Shown here: positions 50,468 through 59,171 of the stretch, in pieces
Layout of the letters: the number at the start of each line of letters is the position of its first letter
Position numbering within the stretch: position 1 is the first letter of the stretch
Origin: Kribbella jejuensis
GTDB taxonomy: Bacteria; Actinomycetota; Actinomycetes; Propionibacteriales; Kribbellaceae
Direction: 5' to 3'
Assembly (NCBI RefSeq): GCF_006715085.1
Contig: NZ_VFMM01000001.1
Location: 2,542,001-2,606,000, forward strand
DNA: 64,000 nt
The notes under the pieces: generated by a model
Told to the model about the DNA's origin: nothing
Database searches by the model: none
Seen by the model: only the letters and a program-made list of their open reading frames with translations
Translations under genes and position numbers: made by a program

Positions 50468-51392
50468 CGAAGAGTCGGACGGCACAGTCCTCCTGGCCGG
50501 CGCCGCGAACCTGATGATCGCGATCGCCAAGGTGGTCGCCGGTCTGCTGTCGGGGTCGACGGCGCTCCTGGCCGAGGCGGCGCACTCGGTCGCGGACACA
50601 CTCAACCAGGCGTTCCTGCTGACCGCATTGCACCGCAGCCGGAAGCCGGCTGATGCCCGGCATCCCTTCGGCTACGGGATGGAGCGGTACTTCTGGTCGC
50701 TGCTCGCCGCGGTCGGCATTCTCGTGCTCGGCGCCGGCTTCTCGATCACCGAAGGCCTGCGATCGATCCTCGCACCGGAGCCCATCGCGGCACTCGCGGT
50801 GATCTATCCGGTGCTCGCGATCTCGTTCGTCTTCGAAGGAGGCTCCTGGCTGCGGGCGTTCACCCAGCTGCGGCGCGAGGCCCGGGAGGCCGGCGTACCG
50901 CTGCTGACGCAACTGAGGAGCGCCGAGCCCGCGGTCAAGACCGTGGCCTTCGAGGACTCCGCGGCGTTGATCGGCCTCGTCATCGCAGCCGTCGGCGTGA
51001 CCCTGGCGGTCGTCACCGGCGAACACTTGTGGGACGGCGCCGCGTCGATCGGGATCGGTGTACTGCTGGTCGTCGTGGCATTCACGCTCGGCCGGGAGAA
51101 CAAAACGATGCTGATCGGGCGGGCACTGCCGGACGACATCCAGCGTGAGGTACGGACCATCATCGCTGCGGAACCCGGGATCGAGGACGTCCTCGACCTG
51201 CTCAGCCTGCGGCTCGCACCGGACCGGGTCCTCGTCGTCGCGACCGTCGACCTGGTCGACTCCGGTACGACGGGCGCCGCGGTCGAGCAGCTCGCCGAGA
51301 AGATCGACAGCAAGGTACGGGAGGAGCACCCGAGCATCCGGCACCTGTACCTCGACCCGACGCCCGGTGACCCGAGTCAGCGTTTGTCGTGA
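50457..51392 (+). CDS. Cation diffusion facilitator family transporter
   Basis: 311 aa. Start is GTG 50457 or ATG 50460. About six spans are visible, including LLAGAANLMIAIAKVVAGLL, and the metal-site motif AEAAHSVADTLNQ (His and Asp). The C-terminal ferredoxin-like cytoplasmic domain starts at about 215. It exports divalent metal (Zn, Co, Fe or Mn; not determined). Its end overlaps the convergent small gene by 16 bp. Confidence 0.88.
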   Translation: MMANEESDGTVLLAGAANLMIAIAKVVAGLLSGSTALLAEAAHSVADTLNQAFLLTALHRSRKPADARHPFGYGMERYFWSLLAAVGILVLGAGFSITEGLRSILAPEPIAALAVIYPVLAISFVFEGGSWLRAFTQLRREAREAGVPLLTQLRSAEPAVKTVAFEDSAALIGLVIAAVGVTLAVVTGEHLWDGAASIGIGVLLVVVAFTLGRENKTMLIGRALPDDIQREVRTIIAAEPGIEDVLDLLSLRLAPDRVLVVATVDLVDSGTTGAAVEQLAEKIDSKVREEHPSIRHLYLDPTPGDPSQRLS

Positions 51393-51565
51393 CCCCAGTT
51401 GGCGACGATGGCCGCGGCCGGGGGCAGGACTGCGGCTACCGCGCTCATGGCGATGGCCGCGGGGATGGAGAACAGGCGGACGACGAACCACGCCAGGATG
51501 ATCAGCGTGGCGCAGGTGCCCATCAGCAGGACGTACAGCTTGCGGTTGTCGTACTTGCGGGCCAT
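51377..51565 (-). CDS. Small DUF3099-type membrane protein
   Basis: 62 aa with two spans (YVLLMGTCATLIILAWFVVRL and IPAAIAMSAVAAVLPPAAAI). The DUF3099 family is typical of actinobacteria; function unknown. It is 1 bp behind the MarR stop in the same direction, so it may be translationally coupled. Confidence 0.8.
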   Translation of the reverse strand: MARKYDNRKLYVLLMGTCATLIILAWFVVRLFSIPAAIAMSAVAAVLPPAAAIVANWGHDKR

Positions 51566-51566
51566 G

Positions 51567-52016
51567 TCAGACCGTCAGCGGGAGCTTCCCGAGCGCATGT
51601 ACCAGAGGGGACAGCTCAGGTAGCTCTGCGGCGGTCGACAATGCAGACGTCAGCACGGCGTCGTGCGTCGGCTGTGCTTGCGCCAGCAGCTCACGGCCGG
51701 CCTCAGTGACCTCTGTGTAGATGCCGCGCCGGTCCGTCGGACACAGGTACCGCTGGAGCAATTTGCGGTCTTCCAGACGGTTCACCAGACGAGTAGTAGC
51801 TGACTGGCTGAGCACCACTGCGTTCGAGAGCTGGTTCATGCGCAGGTGGTAATCGTCCTGGCGCGCCAGCACGTCCAGCACGCTGTACTCACTCACGGAA
51901 AGGCCGTGCTGCTTCTGCAGTGCGCGCTCCAGCTCGTCCTCGATCCGGGCGTGCAGCGCCGCCAGGGTTCGCCACCCCTGCGCCCGCGCCTCCGCGGCGT
52001 CATCCGGTAGTCCCAC
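51567..52016 (-). CDS. MarR family transcriptional regulator
   Basis: 149 aa from GTG 52016. Winged HTH: LSVSEYSVLDVLARQ, NQLSNAVVLSQSATTRLVNR, LEDRKLLQRYLCPTDRRGIY (wing), and a C-terminal dimer helix. It is divergent from an MFS efflux gene, with the palindrome at 52039-52054 near its start, so it likely represses itself and the pump until a toxic compound binds. Confidence 0.92.
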   Translation of the reverse strand: MGLPDDAAEARAQGWRTLAALHARIEDELERALQKQHGLSVSEYSVLDVLARQDDYHLRMNQLSNAVVLSQSATTRLVNRLEDRKLLQRYLCPTDRRGIYTEVTEAGRELLAQAQPTHDAVLTSALSTAAELPELSPLVHALGKLPLTV

Positions 52017-52038
52017 GGCACCTCCACTTGATCTTCAC

Positions 52039-52054
52039 GATTGCATGCGCAATC
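52039..52054. promoter_or_regulatory. Putative MarR operator
   Basis: GATTGCATGCGCAATC, 6-bp perfect arms. Two related half-sites TTGTGCAATAG and TGTGCAACTAT follow in the same gap (about 52063-52087). Confidence 0.55.
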
Positions 52055-52139
52055 ATAGCGCTTGTGCAATAGCCCGCGTGTGCAACTATCGCGCACGCCG
52101 GTAATAGTCATCAGACTACATTCGAGGAGAGTTCGAGTC

Positions 52140-53339
52140 ATGCCCGCAGCCTTGCTGGCTCTGGCAATCGGTGCCTTCGGGATCGGCACCACCGAGTTCG
52201 TCATCATGGGGCTGCTGCCCGAGGTCGCCACCGACTTCGGCGTCAGCATCCCGTCCGCCGGCCTGCTCATCTCGGGGTACGCCCTGGGCGTCGTCGTCGG
52301 CGCCCCGCTGCTCACCGCGATCGGCTCCAAGGTCTCCCGCAAGACCGTGCTGATCGCGCTGATGGGTGTCTTCATCGCCGGCAACCTACTCTCCGCGGTC
52401 GCTCCGTCGTACGGCGTGCTGATGACCGGGCGGATCGTGGCGGCACTGTCCCACGGGGCGTTCTTCGGCGTCGGATCGGTGGTCGCCGCATCGCTCGTAC
52501 CGAAGGCGAAGCAGGCGAGTGCGATCGCGTTGATGTTCACCGGGCTGACGATCGCCAACGTGCTCGGCGTACCGGGTGGTACTGCGCTCGGCCAGCACTT
52601 CGGGTGGCGGTCGACGTTCTGGGCGGTCACTGCGCTCGGGGTGATCGGCTTGCTGGGCATCGTGTTCCTGGTGCCGCGCCAGGGGTCAGCGGAAGGCACT
52701 GGACTGCGTAGCGAACTCGCGGTGTTCAAGAGCTTGCAGGTGTGGCTGGCACTGGCCATGACCGCGCTGGGCTTCGCTGGTGTCTTCGCGTCGTTCACCT
52801 ACATCGCACCGATGATGACTGAGGTCGCCGGCTTCTCTGCCGGTGCTGTGACCTGGCTGCTCGTTCTCTTCGGCGGTGGGCTCGTGGTGGGCAACCTGCT
52901 GGGCGGCAAGGCAGCGGACCGGTCGCTGATGCCAAGCCTGTACTTGATCCTCACGTTGCTGGCCACCGTACTGGTCGTGTTCGTCTTCACGGCCCACGCC
53001 AAGATCCCCTCTGCCGTGACGATTGCGCTCTTCGGCGCCGCGGGCTTCGCCACGGTCGCACCGCTGCAGAAGCGCGTCATGGACAAGGCACAGGGCGCTC
53101 CGGCGTTGGCGTCCGCCGCCAACATCGCCGCGTTCAACCTGGGCAACGCCGTCGGTGCCTACCTCGGCGGACTAACCATCGAACACGGCCTCGGCTACAC
53201 CGCACCCAACTGGGTGGGCGCTGCACTCGCCGTCGCCGGCCTGGTCGTCGCGCTGCTCTCCGGCCTGCTAGACCGCCGCACCAGCGACGCGCCCGCCCTG
53301 GTAGAACCTGGCCACCGCATGGAAGGACTTCTTCGGTAG
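52140..53339 (+). CDS. MFS transporter (DHA1-type drug/sugar efflux)
   Basis: 399 aa from ATG 52140, with AGGAGA upstream; the frame opens earlier. Twelve spans are expected, including FGIGTTEFVIMGLLPEVATD, typical of the Cml/AraJ-like DHA1 group, and GYALGVVVGAPLLTAIGSKV. Regulated by the divergent MarR, it probably exports a toxic small molecule. Its C-terminus overlaps the convergent gene by 72 bp. Confidence 0.9.
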   Translation: MPAALLALAIGAFGIGTTEFVIMGLLPEVATDFGVSIPSAGLLISGYALGVVVGAPLLTAIGSKVSRKTVLIALMGVFIAGNLLSAVAPSYGVLMTGRIVAALSHGAFFGVGSVVAASLVPKAKQASAIALMFTGLTIANVLGVPGGTALGQHFGWRSTFWAVTALGVIGLLGIVFLVPRQGSAEGTGLRSELAVFKSLQVWLALAMTALGFAGVFASFTYIAPMMTEVAGFSAGAVTWLLVLFGGGLVVGNLLGGKAADRSLMPSLYLILTLLATVLVVFVFTAHAKIPSAVTIALFGAAGFATVAPLQKRVMDKAQGAPALASAANIAAFNLGNAVGAYLGGLTIEHGLGYTAPNWVGAALAVAGLVVALLSGLLDRRTSDAPALVEPGHRMEGLLR

Positions 53340-54383
53340 CCAGTAGTACGGCGACGCCGGGTTGGTGTCGTCGTAGCGGAGGACCTTGCAGACGCTGAAC
53401 GCGGCCATGTCCTCGTCGTGCGGGCGGTCGTGCGGGCGGTGTGGTGCGTCGGGCGAGATGAACGTGTACGGCGAGGCGCCCAGGAAGCCCTGGTCCGTGA
53501 AGACCTGCAGCATGGTGGCCAGGTGGTCCGCCTGCTCCTGCTCGTTGCGGACGTACTGCGGTGGGATGACCGGGACGTCGCCGCTGTAGTCGACGATGTC
53601 CCAGCCCATCCCGCCGAGCTTGGCCGCGCCGGTGAACGTGCAGCACCCGAACTCGAGGATCACGATCGGCTTCTTCCACCGGCGTAACGGCGCGAGCTCC
53701 TTCGCGTGGTCGGCGGCGCGGGCGTGATACGAGTAGTAGTCCAGCCCGACGAGGTCGAAGATCGACCAGTCCACCTGTTCGAGGTCCGACGCGGCGCCGT
53801 ATGTGATCCGCCCGCGGAAGTTGCTCCGGGCCACCTGCACCATGCGGGCCGTGAACGCACGGAACCGCCGCTGCAACACCGCCATGTCGAAGCCGCCGTT
53901 GGTCAGGTACTTGACCCGCTCGGAGAAGCTCGCGCCCGGCACGATCCCCGGTGTGAACAGCATGAACTCGCACCCGACCACCAGCATCACCTCGCGGTCG
54001 TACCGCCTCCGCAACCGCTCCGCTTCGACCGCGACTTGCCGCAGTTTCTGCAGCTCCACCGCCTGCGGTTCGTCGAACGAACGCGGCTGTATCGACACGG
54101 TGAGCCCCGCCTCGAGCGCGACGGTGGCGGTGTCGATCAGCCGTCGTACGTCGCTGCCGTAGATGCTGACCCAGTTCGCATGGAGCCGGTGGCGGATCGC
54201 TTGGATCTCGCCGCGCATGATGCTGTGCCGCCAGCGCAGTCGGCTGTCGTCGGGTCCTCCACCGGTGTCGTACGCGACGCCCTTGAGCGTGAGCCGGCCC
54301 GGGCTCGCGGCGGCGGGCGTGGCGACTCCCGCTGCCGCGGTGGCTGCACCGAGGGCGAGGAACTGGGCGCGGTTGATCGTCAT
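53268..54383 (-). CDS. Secreted glycosidase-like TIM-barrel protein
   Basis: 371 aa from ATG 54383 (MTINRAQFLALGAATAAAGV, a signal peptide without twin Arg); an upstream in-frame start is unlikely. Conserved blocks are LKGVAYDTGGGPDDSRLRWR, ANWVSIYGSDVRRLIDTATV, GCEFMLFTPGIVPGASF, FDLVGLDYYSYHARA and the KPIVILEFGCCTFTGAA region with a putative Glu. Streptomyces relatives have often been labelled abortive phage infection protein, but the layout is that of a GH-like barrel. Divergent from TetR; it overlaps the MFS gene by 72 bp. Confidence 0.7.
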   Translation of the reverse strand: MTINRAQFLALGAATAAAGVATPAAASPGRLTLKGVAYDTGGGPDDSRLRWRHSIMRGEIQAIRHRLHANWVSIYGSDVRRLIDTATVALEAGLTVSIQPRSFDEPQAVELQKLRQVAVEAERLRRRYDREVMLVVGCEFMLFTPGIVPGASFSERVKYLTNGGFDMAVLQRRFRAFTARMVQVARSNFRGRITYGAASDLEQVDWSIFDLVGLDYYSYHARAADHAKELAPLRRWKKPIVILEFGCCTFTGAAKLGGMGWDIVDYSGDVPVIPPQYVRNEQEQADHLATMLQVFTDQGFLGASPYTFISPDAPHRPHDRPHDEDMAAFSVCKVLRYDDTNPASPYYWLPKKSFHAVARFYQGGRVAGAAV

Positions 54384-54469
54384 GGCGTCAAGTCTTCGCC
54401 AGTACGCCGGGAACGTCGTCGTGCCGAGGTCGCGGGCTGTCCGACTTTGGTTGTGAAACGCTGTTCTCG

Positions 54470-54482
54470 AGTGTGACACACT
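54470..54482. promoter_or_regulatory. Putative TetR operator
   Basis: AGTGTGACACACT, a perfect 13-bp palindrome, 6 bp before the TetR GTG and 86 bp before the glycosidase-like start. Nearby GAAAC and GTTTC flank it at greater distance. Confidence 0.6.
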
Positions 54483-54488
54483 GTTTCA

Positions 54489-55190
54489 GTGCGTGAAGCA
54501 GACCGCCGTACGGCGCTGGGATCGGTGTGGTTGCGGGACGAACCGGAGCCGACCCGGAACCGGCTGAGCCGGGACGACATCGTGGCGACGGCGATCCGGG
54601 TACTCGACCGGGACGGGCTGGACGCGTTCTCGATGCGGGCGATGGCGGCCGAGCTCGGTACCGCAGCGACGTCGGCGCTCTACTGGCGGATCGCGACCAA
54701 GGACGATCTACTCGAGTTGATCGTCGACACCGTGCTCGCCGACGCGCTGGTCGAGACTGCGGGCGACTGGCGTGAGCAGGTGACGGGTGTTCTGATGACG
54801 GCGTACCAGGCACTGTCGGAACACCCGTGGGCCGCGCAACTCCTCCCGACCCACGCCGGCCTCGGCCCGAACTACCAGGCACTCACCGACCGCGTACAGG
54901 ACATCCTGACCACAGCCGGCTTCAAGGCCACACATCTGGATTCGGCCGTGTCCGCCCTCATCCACTACCTCCTCGGCTCCGCCGTCGCCGACTCAGCGTG
55001 GCTCTCGGTCGTACGCCGCAGCGGCCTCAACGAACCACACTGGGCCTCCAAGTCGGCCAACCGAATGGGCGTCGACCCCACCCACCTAACCGCCTACCTG
55101 AACCCCAACAGCCCCGCCGGCCCCCAGGCCCGCTTCACCTCCGGCCTCCGAGTAATCCTCGTCGGCCTCCGCCCCCGCCAAATCTTCTAA
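54489..55190 (+). CDS. TetR family regulator with TetR_C-type domain
   Basis: 233 aa from GTG 54489. HTH at about residues 20-65 (DDIVATAIRVLDRDGLDAFS, GTAATSALYWRIATKDDLLE). The C-terminal domain (about 85-210) resembles the tetracycline-repressor type. It is divergent from the secreted glycosidase-like gene, and the 13-bp palindrome points to control of itself and that gene. Convergent with the bkd operon. Confidence 0.92.
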   Translation: MREADRRTALGSVWLRDEPEPTRNRLSRDDIVATAIRVLDRDGLDAFSMRAMAAELGTAATSALYWRIATKDDLLELIVDTVLADALVETAGDWREQVTGVLMTAYQALSEHPWAAQLLPTHAGLGPNYQALTDRVQDILTTAGFKATHLDSAVSALIHYLLGSAVADSAWLSVVRRSGLNEPHWASKSANRMGVDPTHLTAYLNPNSPAGPQARFTSGLRVILVGLRPRQIF

Positions 55191-55273
55191 GTCTCCGCCC
55201 GCATCCCCTCACCCGCCGACCAGTACCCGCCCGTCTCCACGTGGTGTCTGGATCGGCCGGTGGGCAGCGGGTC

Positions 55274-55299
55274 GCCGGTGCCTGCCCGTTGGCACCGGC
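55274..55299. terminator. Bidirectional hairpin terminator
   Basis: GCCGGTGCC (55274-55282) pairs perfectly with GGCACCGGC (55291-55299), loop of 8 nt. It lies in the 127-bp gap between convergent TetR and E2 genes, so it can serve both. It is one of few convergent pairs here with a clear hairpin. Confidence 0.75.
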
Positions 55300-55317
55300 T
55301 CGGCTGGGTGGGCTTGG

Positions 55318-56979
55318 TTAGAGATCGGCGAAGGCGGAGGTTGGGTTTTCGAAGGCGTCGGCTACGAAGCGGAGGAAGGCGGCTGCGGTGCCGCCGTCGC
55401 AGACGCGGTGGTCGAAGACGAGCGACAGTTGGGTGAGCTTGCGGACCGCGATCTCGCCGTCGACCACCCACGGCCGGTCGATGATCCGGCCGACGCCGAG
55501 GATAGCGACCTGCGGGTGGTTGATGATCGCCGCGCTGCCGTCCACCCCGAAGCTGCCGTAGTTGTTCAACGTGAACGTCCCGGACGTCAGCTCGTGCTGG
55601 GTCAGCCGACCGTCCCGCGCCGACGCCGTCAGCCGGCGGATCTCCGCGTCCAGCCCGCGCGTGGTCAGCGTGTGCGCGTTGCCGACGGCAGGTACGACGA
55701 GACCACGGTCGGTCTGCGCCGCGAGCCCGAGGTTCACACCGTCGTACTGGACGAGCTCCTCGCGCGCGGTGTCGACGTACCCGTTGAGCTCCGGGTACTT
55801 GAGCAACCCGGCAACCACGAACCGCGCCATCAACGCGAGTAGACCCGGCCCCGGATCGGTTGCCGATCGCAACGAAGCCCGCAGCTCGACCAGCGCCGTC
55901 GCATCCACGTCGACCCAAGTCGTCGCCTCCGGAATCTCCGCCCGACTCCGACTGAGCGTCGCCGCCACGGCCCTCCGGAACCCACTCATCGGCTCCCGCC
56001 GCAACTCCCGCAGCCCCGTCCGCGCCTCGACACCCGGCTGCCCCGCAGCCGCGGCCTGCGCGGCGATCTCCTGCCCGCCAGTCTGCTGCGCCTGGACCTG
56101 CTGCCCGCCCACCTGCCGCGCCCCGACCTGCTGCCCAGTGACCGCCTGCGCGGCGATCTCCTGCCCGCCAGCCTGCTGCCCGCGAGTGTGCTGCGCCCGG
56201 ACCTGTTGCCCGATCGGCTGCGCCCCGACCTGCTGCGCCCCGATCTGCTGCCCAGCGAGTTGGTGCGTGGGCTGTGGTTGCGTACGGAACGCGATCGCGT
56301 GTTCCACGTCGCGGCGGACGATCAGGCCGTCCGGGCCCGAACCAGTCAACTCGTGGAGATCGACCCCGGCGTCCCGCGCCATCCGCCGGACCAACGGCGA
56401 GATCACCAACGGCACCCGAGCCGCCGAACCGCTTCCCGAGACGCCTTCCGACCCGCGCTCCGGAACGCTTTCCGCCCCACGGCCCGGGATACTTCCCGGC
56501 CCACGCTCCGAAATGTTTTGCGACATCCGCTCCGGAGCACTTCCCGGCACGTGATCCGAACCGCTTTCTGGCACGTGAGCCGGGGGGCCCTCGAGGGCCG
56601 CTTGCGGGACGGTTTCCTCGGTTACGGCGGGGCGGGTGGTCCGCGGTTTGCGGCGGCGGGCTGGGCCGGAGGGCTCGGCTGTGCCGTAGCCGACGAGTAC
56701 GTTTCCCGAGCCGGCCCGCTCCTCCGCGCGGTACGCGGCGCCGGCTGGGTCGCCTACCGTGATCAGCGGTTTGCCGACCGGCACCGTCGTACCTGGCTCG
56801 CCGTGCAGCTCCTCGATCACTCCCGCGTACGGCGACGGTAGTTCGACGATCGACTTCGCCGTTTCGACCTCCGCGATCGGGGTGTCGACAGCAACCACAT
56901 CACCGACCTTCACCAGCCAGCGAACGATTTCCGCCTCGGTCAGGCCCTCGCCGAGGTCGGGAAGGAGGAACGTGTTCAC
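55318..56979 (-). CDS. bkdC: Dihydrolipoamide acyltransferase E2 of branched-chain 2-oxo acid dehydrogenase
   Basis: 553 aa from GTG 56979 (GGGAGG upstream; overlap of 4 nt with the E1-beta gene). Lipoyl domain 1-77, lipoylated Lys42 in VETAKSIVELP. Linker 85-188. Peripheral subunit-binding domain 191-229 (SPLVRRMARDAGVDLHELTG). A second, Gln-rich linker 234-316. The catalytic domain at about 320-553 has DHRVCDGGTAAAFL. It transfers acyl groups to CoA. A single lipoyl domain and the E1 order fit a branched-chain complex; E3 is not in the window. Confidence 0.9.
   Translation of the reverse strand: MNTFLLPDLGEGLTEAEIVRWLVKVGDVVAVDTPIAEVETAKSIVELPSPYAGVIEELHGEPGTTVPVGKPLITVGDPAGAAYRAEERAGSGNVLVGYGTAEPSGPARRRKPRTTRPAVTEETVPQAALEGPPAHVPESGSDHVPGSAPERMSQNISERGPGSIPGRGAESVPERGSEGVSGSGSAARVPLVISPLVRRMARDAGVDLHELTGSGPDGLIVRRDVEHAIAFRTQPQPTHQLAGQQIGAQQVGAQPIGQQVRAQHTRGQQAGGQEIAAQAVTGQQVGARQVGGQQVQAQQTGGQEIAAQAAAAGQPGVEARTGLRELRREPMSGFRRAVAATLSRSRAEIPEATTWVDVDATALVELRASLRSATDPGPGLLALMARFVVAGLLKYPELNGYVDTAREELVQYDGVNLGLAAQTDRGLVVPAVGNAHTLTTRGLDAEIRRLTASARDGRLTQHELTSGTFTLNNYGSFGVDGSAAIINHPQVAILGVGRIIDRPWVVDGEIAVRKLTQLSLVFDHRVCDGGTAAAFLRFVADAFENPTSAFADL
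56031..56280 (-). repeat. Gln-rich degenerate repeat encoding E2 linker
   Basis: About 83 codons read as variants of GQQVGAQ/GQEIAAQ, using CAG heavily, and GGQEIAAQA occurs twice. E2 linkers are usually Ala/Pro-rich; this is Gln-rich. A preceding linker (132-188) is Pro/Glu/Ser/Gly-rich with loosely repeated SVPERGSE units. Confidence 0.85.
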
Positions 56980-57962
56980 GAGTCCTCCCACTGCAGATCG
57001 TCGACGGCATCGAGGATCCGGTCCACACTCGGCAGCTGGTACTTCTCCAGCTTCGGCGGCGGGAACGGAATGTCGAACGCGGTCACCCGCCGTACCGGCG
57101 CCGCCAGCGAGTGGAAGCACTTCTCGGTGACCCGGGCAACGATCTCCGACGAGACACTCGCGAACCCACTTGCCTCAGCGACCACAACAGCCCGCCCGGT
57201 ACGACGTACCGCCGCACACACGGTCTCGTCGTCGAAGGGCACCACTGACCGCAGATCCACCACCGTCAGCTGCCGCCCCTCGGCCGCGGCGACCTGGGCC
57301 GCCTCCAACGCGACCGGTACCGCGGGACCGTACGCGATCAACGTCGCGTCCGCGCCCTCCCGCCGTACGACGGCCCGCCCGATCTCCGGCACCGACTCGC
57401 CGAGGTCAACCTCTTCCTTCGCCCAGTAGAGCTTCTTCGGCTCCATGAACACGACCGGGTCCGGAAACTCGATTGCCTTACGCAACAACCCGTACGCGTC
57501 CTCGACCGTTGCCGGCGTCACCACGGTGAGACCCGGCGTGTGCGCGAAATAGCTCTCCGACGAGTCGCTGTGGTGCTCGACCCCACCGATCCCGCCGCCG
57601 TACGGGATCCGGATCACCATCGGCAGCTGTACACGCCCGCGGGTCCGGTTCCGCATCTTCGCGACATGCGAGACGATCTGCTCGAACGCCGGGTACCCGA
57701 AGGCGTCGAACTGCATCTCGACCACGGGACGCATCCCGTTCATCGCCATCCCGACCGCCATCCCGACGATGCCCGCCTCGGCAAGCGGCGTGTCGAAGCA
57801 CCGCTTCTCACCGAACTCCGCGGTCAGCCCGTCGGTGATCCGGAAAACCCCGCCGAGCGCGCCGACGTCCTCGCCGAACATCACCACCGACTCGTCGGCC
57901 GCCATCGCGTCGCGGAGCGCCTGGTTCAGCGCCTGCGCCATCGAGATCTTCGTGTGCGCCAT
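56976..57962 (-). CDS. bkdB: 2-oxo acid dehydrogenase E1 beta subunit
   Basis: 328 aa. Transketolase-pyrimidine domain (MFGEDVGALGGVFRITDGL, with the TPP Glu, and FDTPLAEAGIVGMAVGMAM) then the C-terminal transketolase domain (IAYGPAVPVALEAAQVAA, GRAVVVAEASGFASVSSEIV). Partner of the E1-alpha gene (2 bp apart) and the E2 gene (overlap). Confidence 0.93.
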   Translation of the reverse strand: MAHTKISMAQALNQALRDAMAADESVVMFGEDVGALGGVFRITDGLTAEFGEKRCFDTPLAEAGIVGMAVGMAMNGMRPVVEMQFDAFGYPAFEQIVSHVAKMRNRTRGRVQLPMVIRIPYGGGIGGVEHHSDSSESYFAHTPGLTVVTPATVEDAYGLLRKAIEFPDPVVFMEPKKLYWAKEEVDLGESVPEIGRAVVRREGADATLIAYGPAVPVALEAAQVAAAEGRQLTVVDLRSVVPFDDETVCAAVRRTGRAVVVAEASGFASVSSEIVARVTEKCFHSLAAPVRRVTAFDIPFPPPKLEKYQLPSVDRILDAVDDLQWEDS

Positions 57963-57964
57963 GG

Positions 57965-59053
57965 TCAGGCCTCCTCTCGGGACAGCTCGTCGCGCAGGAA
58001 CGCGGCCTGCTCGCGAAGCTGCTGGGTCTGCTCGGCGTACAGGTACGCGAACAGCTCGGCCGGCTCAACCTCGGGCTCCGGCATCAGCCCGTCCCGCAAC
58101 TGCGCGGCAATTCGTACGGCGTTCTCCTCCGCCCGCTGCCGCACCGCATCATCCAGGCCACCGTTTTCCGAGAGGTACTTCACCAACCGGTCGATCGGGT
58201 CGCGGTCCAGCCACGGCGCCACCTCTGCGTCCTCCCGATACCGGGTCGCGTCGTCGGCGTTCGTGTGCGCCTGCACGCGGTACGTGTGCGCCTCGATCAG
58301 CTGCGGACCCTCGCCGTTGCGAGCCTTCTCCACGGCCCGTCCGAGCACGGCGAGCAGGCCGGCAAGATCGTTGCCATCGGCCCGTTCACCCGGTACGCCG
58401 TACCCGATGCCCTTGTGCGCAAGGGAAGGCGCGGCGCTCTGCTTGGCCAGCGGGACGGAAATCGCGTACTCGTTGTTCTGGATGAAGAACACGACCGGCG
58501 CCTGGAAGACCGCCGCGAAATTCAGCGCTTCGTGGAAATCGCCTTCGCTGGTGCCGCCGTCGCCGACCAGCGCCATCACGACGGTGTCCTCGCCCTTGAG
58601 CCGGGCCGCGTGCGCGACCCCGACCGCATGCGGCAGTTGGGTCGCGAGCGGCGTCGACTGCGGCGCGACCTTGTGCTCGTACGGGTCGTAGCCGGAGTGC
58701 CAGTCGCCGCGGAGCAGCGTCAGCGTCTCGATCGGGTCGACCCCGCGGCTCATGATCGAGACCGAGTCGCGGTACGTCGGGAACAGCCAGTCGCCCTCGC
58801 GCAGCACCATCGTGGCCGCGATCTGGCAGGCCTCCTGGCCGAACGACGACGGGTAGACCGCGAGCCGGCCCTGGCGGACCAGCGCGCTCGCCTGCTCGTT
58901 GAAGCGGCGGCCCTTGATCAACTGTGTGTAGCCGTCGAGCAGGGTTTCGCGGGCGGGCAATTCGTACGGCGGGTTGTCGTGCGGTACGCCGTACTGATCG
59001 ATCAGACAGACGGGTTCCGCGGAGGGGAGCAAACGCTCCTCGACGGTAGTCAT
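57965..59053 (-). CDS. bkdA: 2-oxo acid dehydrogenase E1 alpha subunit
   Basis: 362 aa from ATG 59053 (GGAGGG before it); the longer open frame is artefactual. TPP motif GDGGTSEGDFHEALNFAAVF ... NNEYAIS, with YPSSFGQEACQIA and RGDWHSGYDPYEH. First gene of the bkd-type operon (E1alpha-E1beta-E2). Pyruvate is a less likely substrate, given the divergent Lrp regulator typical of bkd. Confidence 0.92.
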   Translation of the reverse strand: MTTVEERLLPSAEPVCLIDQYGVPHDNPPYELPARETLLDGYTQLIKGRRFNEQASALVRQGRLAVYPSSFGQEACQIAATMVLREGDWLFPTYRDSVSIMSRGVDPIETLTLLRGDWHSGYDPYEHKVAPQSTPLATQLPHAVGVAHAARLKGEDTVVMALVGDGGTSEGDFHEALNFAAVFQAPVVFFIQNNEYAISVPLAKQSAAPSLAHKGIGYGVPGERADGNDLAGLLAVLGRAVEKARNGEGPQLIEAHTYRVQAHTNADDATRYREDAEVAPWLDRDPIDRLVKYLSENGGLDDAVRQRAEENAVRIAAQLRDGLMPEPEVEPAELFAYLYAEQTQQLREQAAFLRDELSREEA

Positions 59054-59127
59054 GGACCCTCCAGCGCAGGAGACGGACGGTAGCCACATCGTCGTACCTC
59101 CTGGCCAAGTGGATCTATAGTTGGGAG

Positions 59128-59142
59128 AATCGCGAGACGATT
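59128..59142. promoter_or_regulatory. Putative Lrp/BkdR box
   Basis: AATCGCGAGACGATT, 5-bp perfect arms with 5-bp spacer, the 15-bp size of Lrp sites. It is 75 bp before bkdA and 30 bp before the Lrp ATG. Confidence 0.5.
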
Positions 59143-59171
59143 GGTCCCGACTCGTAGAGAAGGCGCTCAGA

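Noticed and set aside
55187..55918. 243-codon minus-strand frame across the E2 3' end and terminator
   Set aside because: Out of frame with E2, crosses a strong hairpin, and has no domain.
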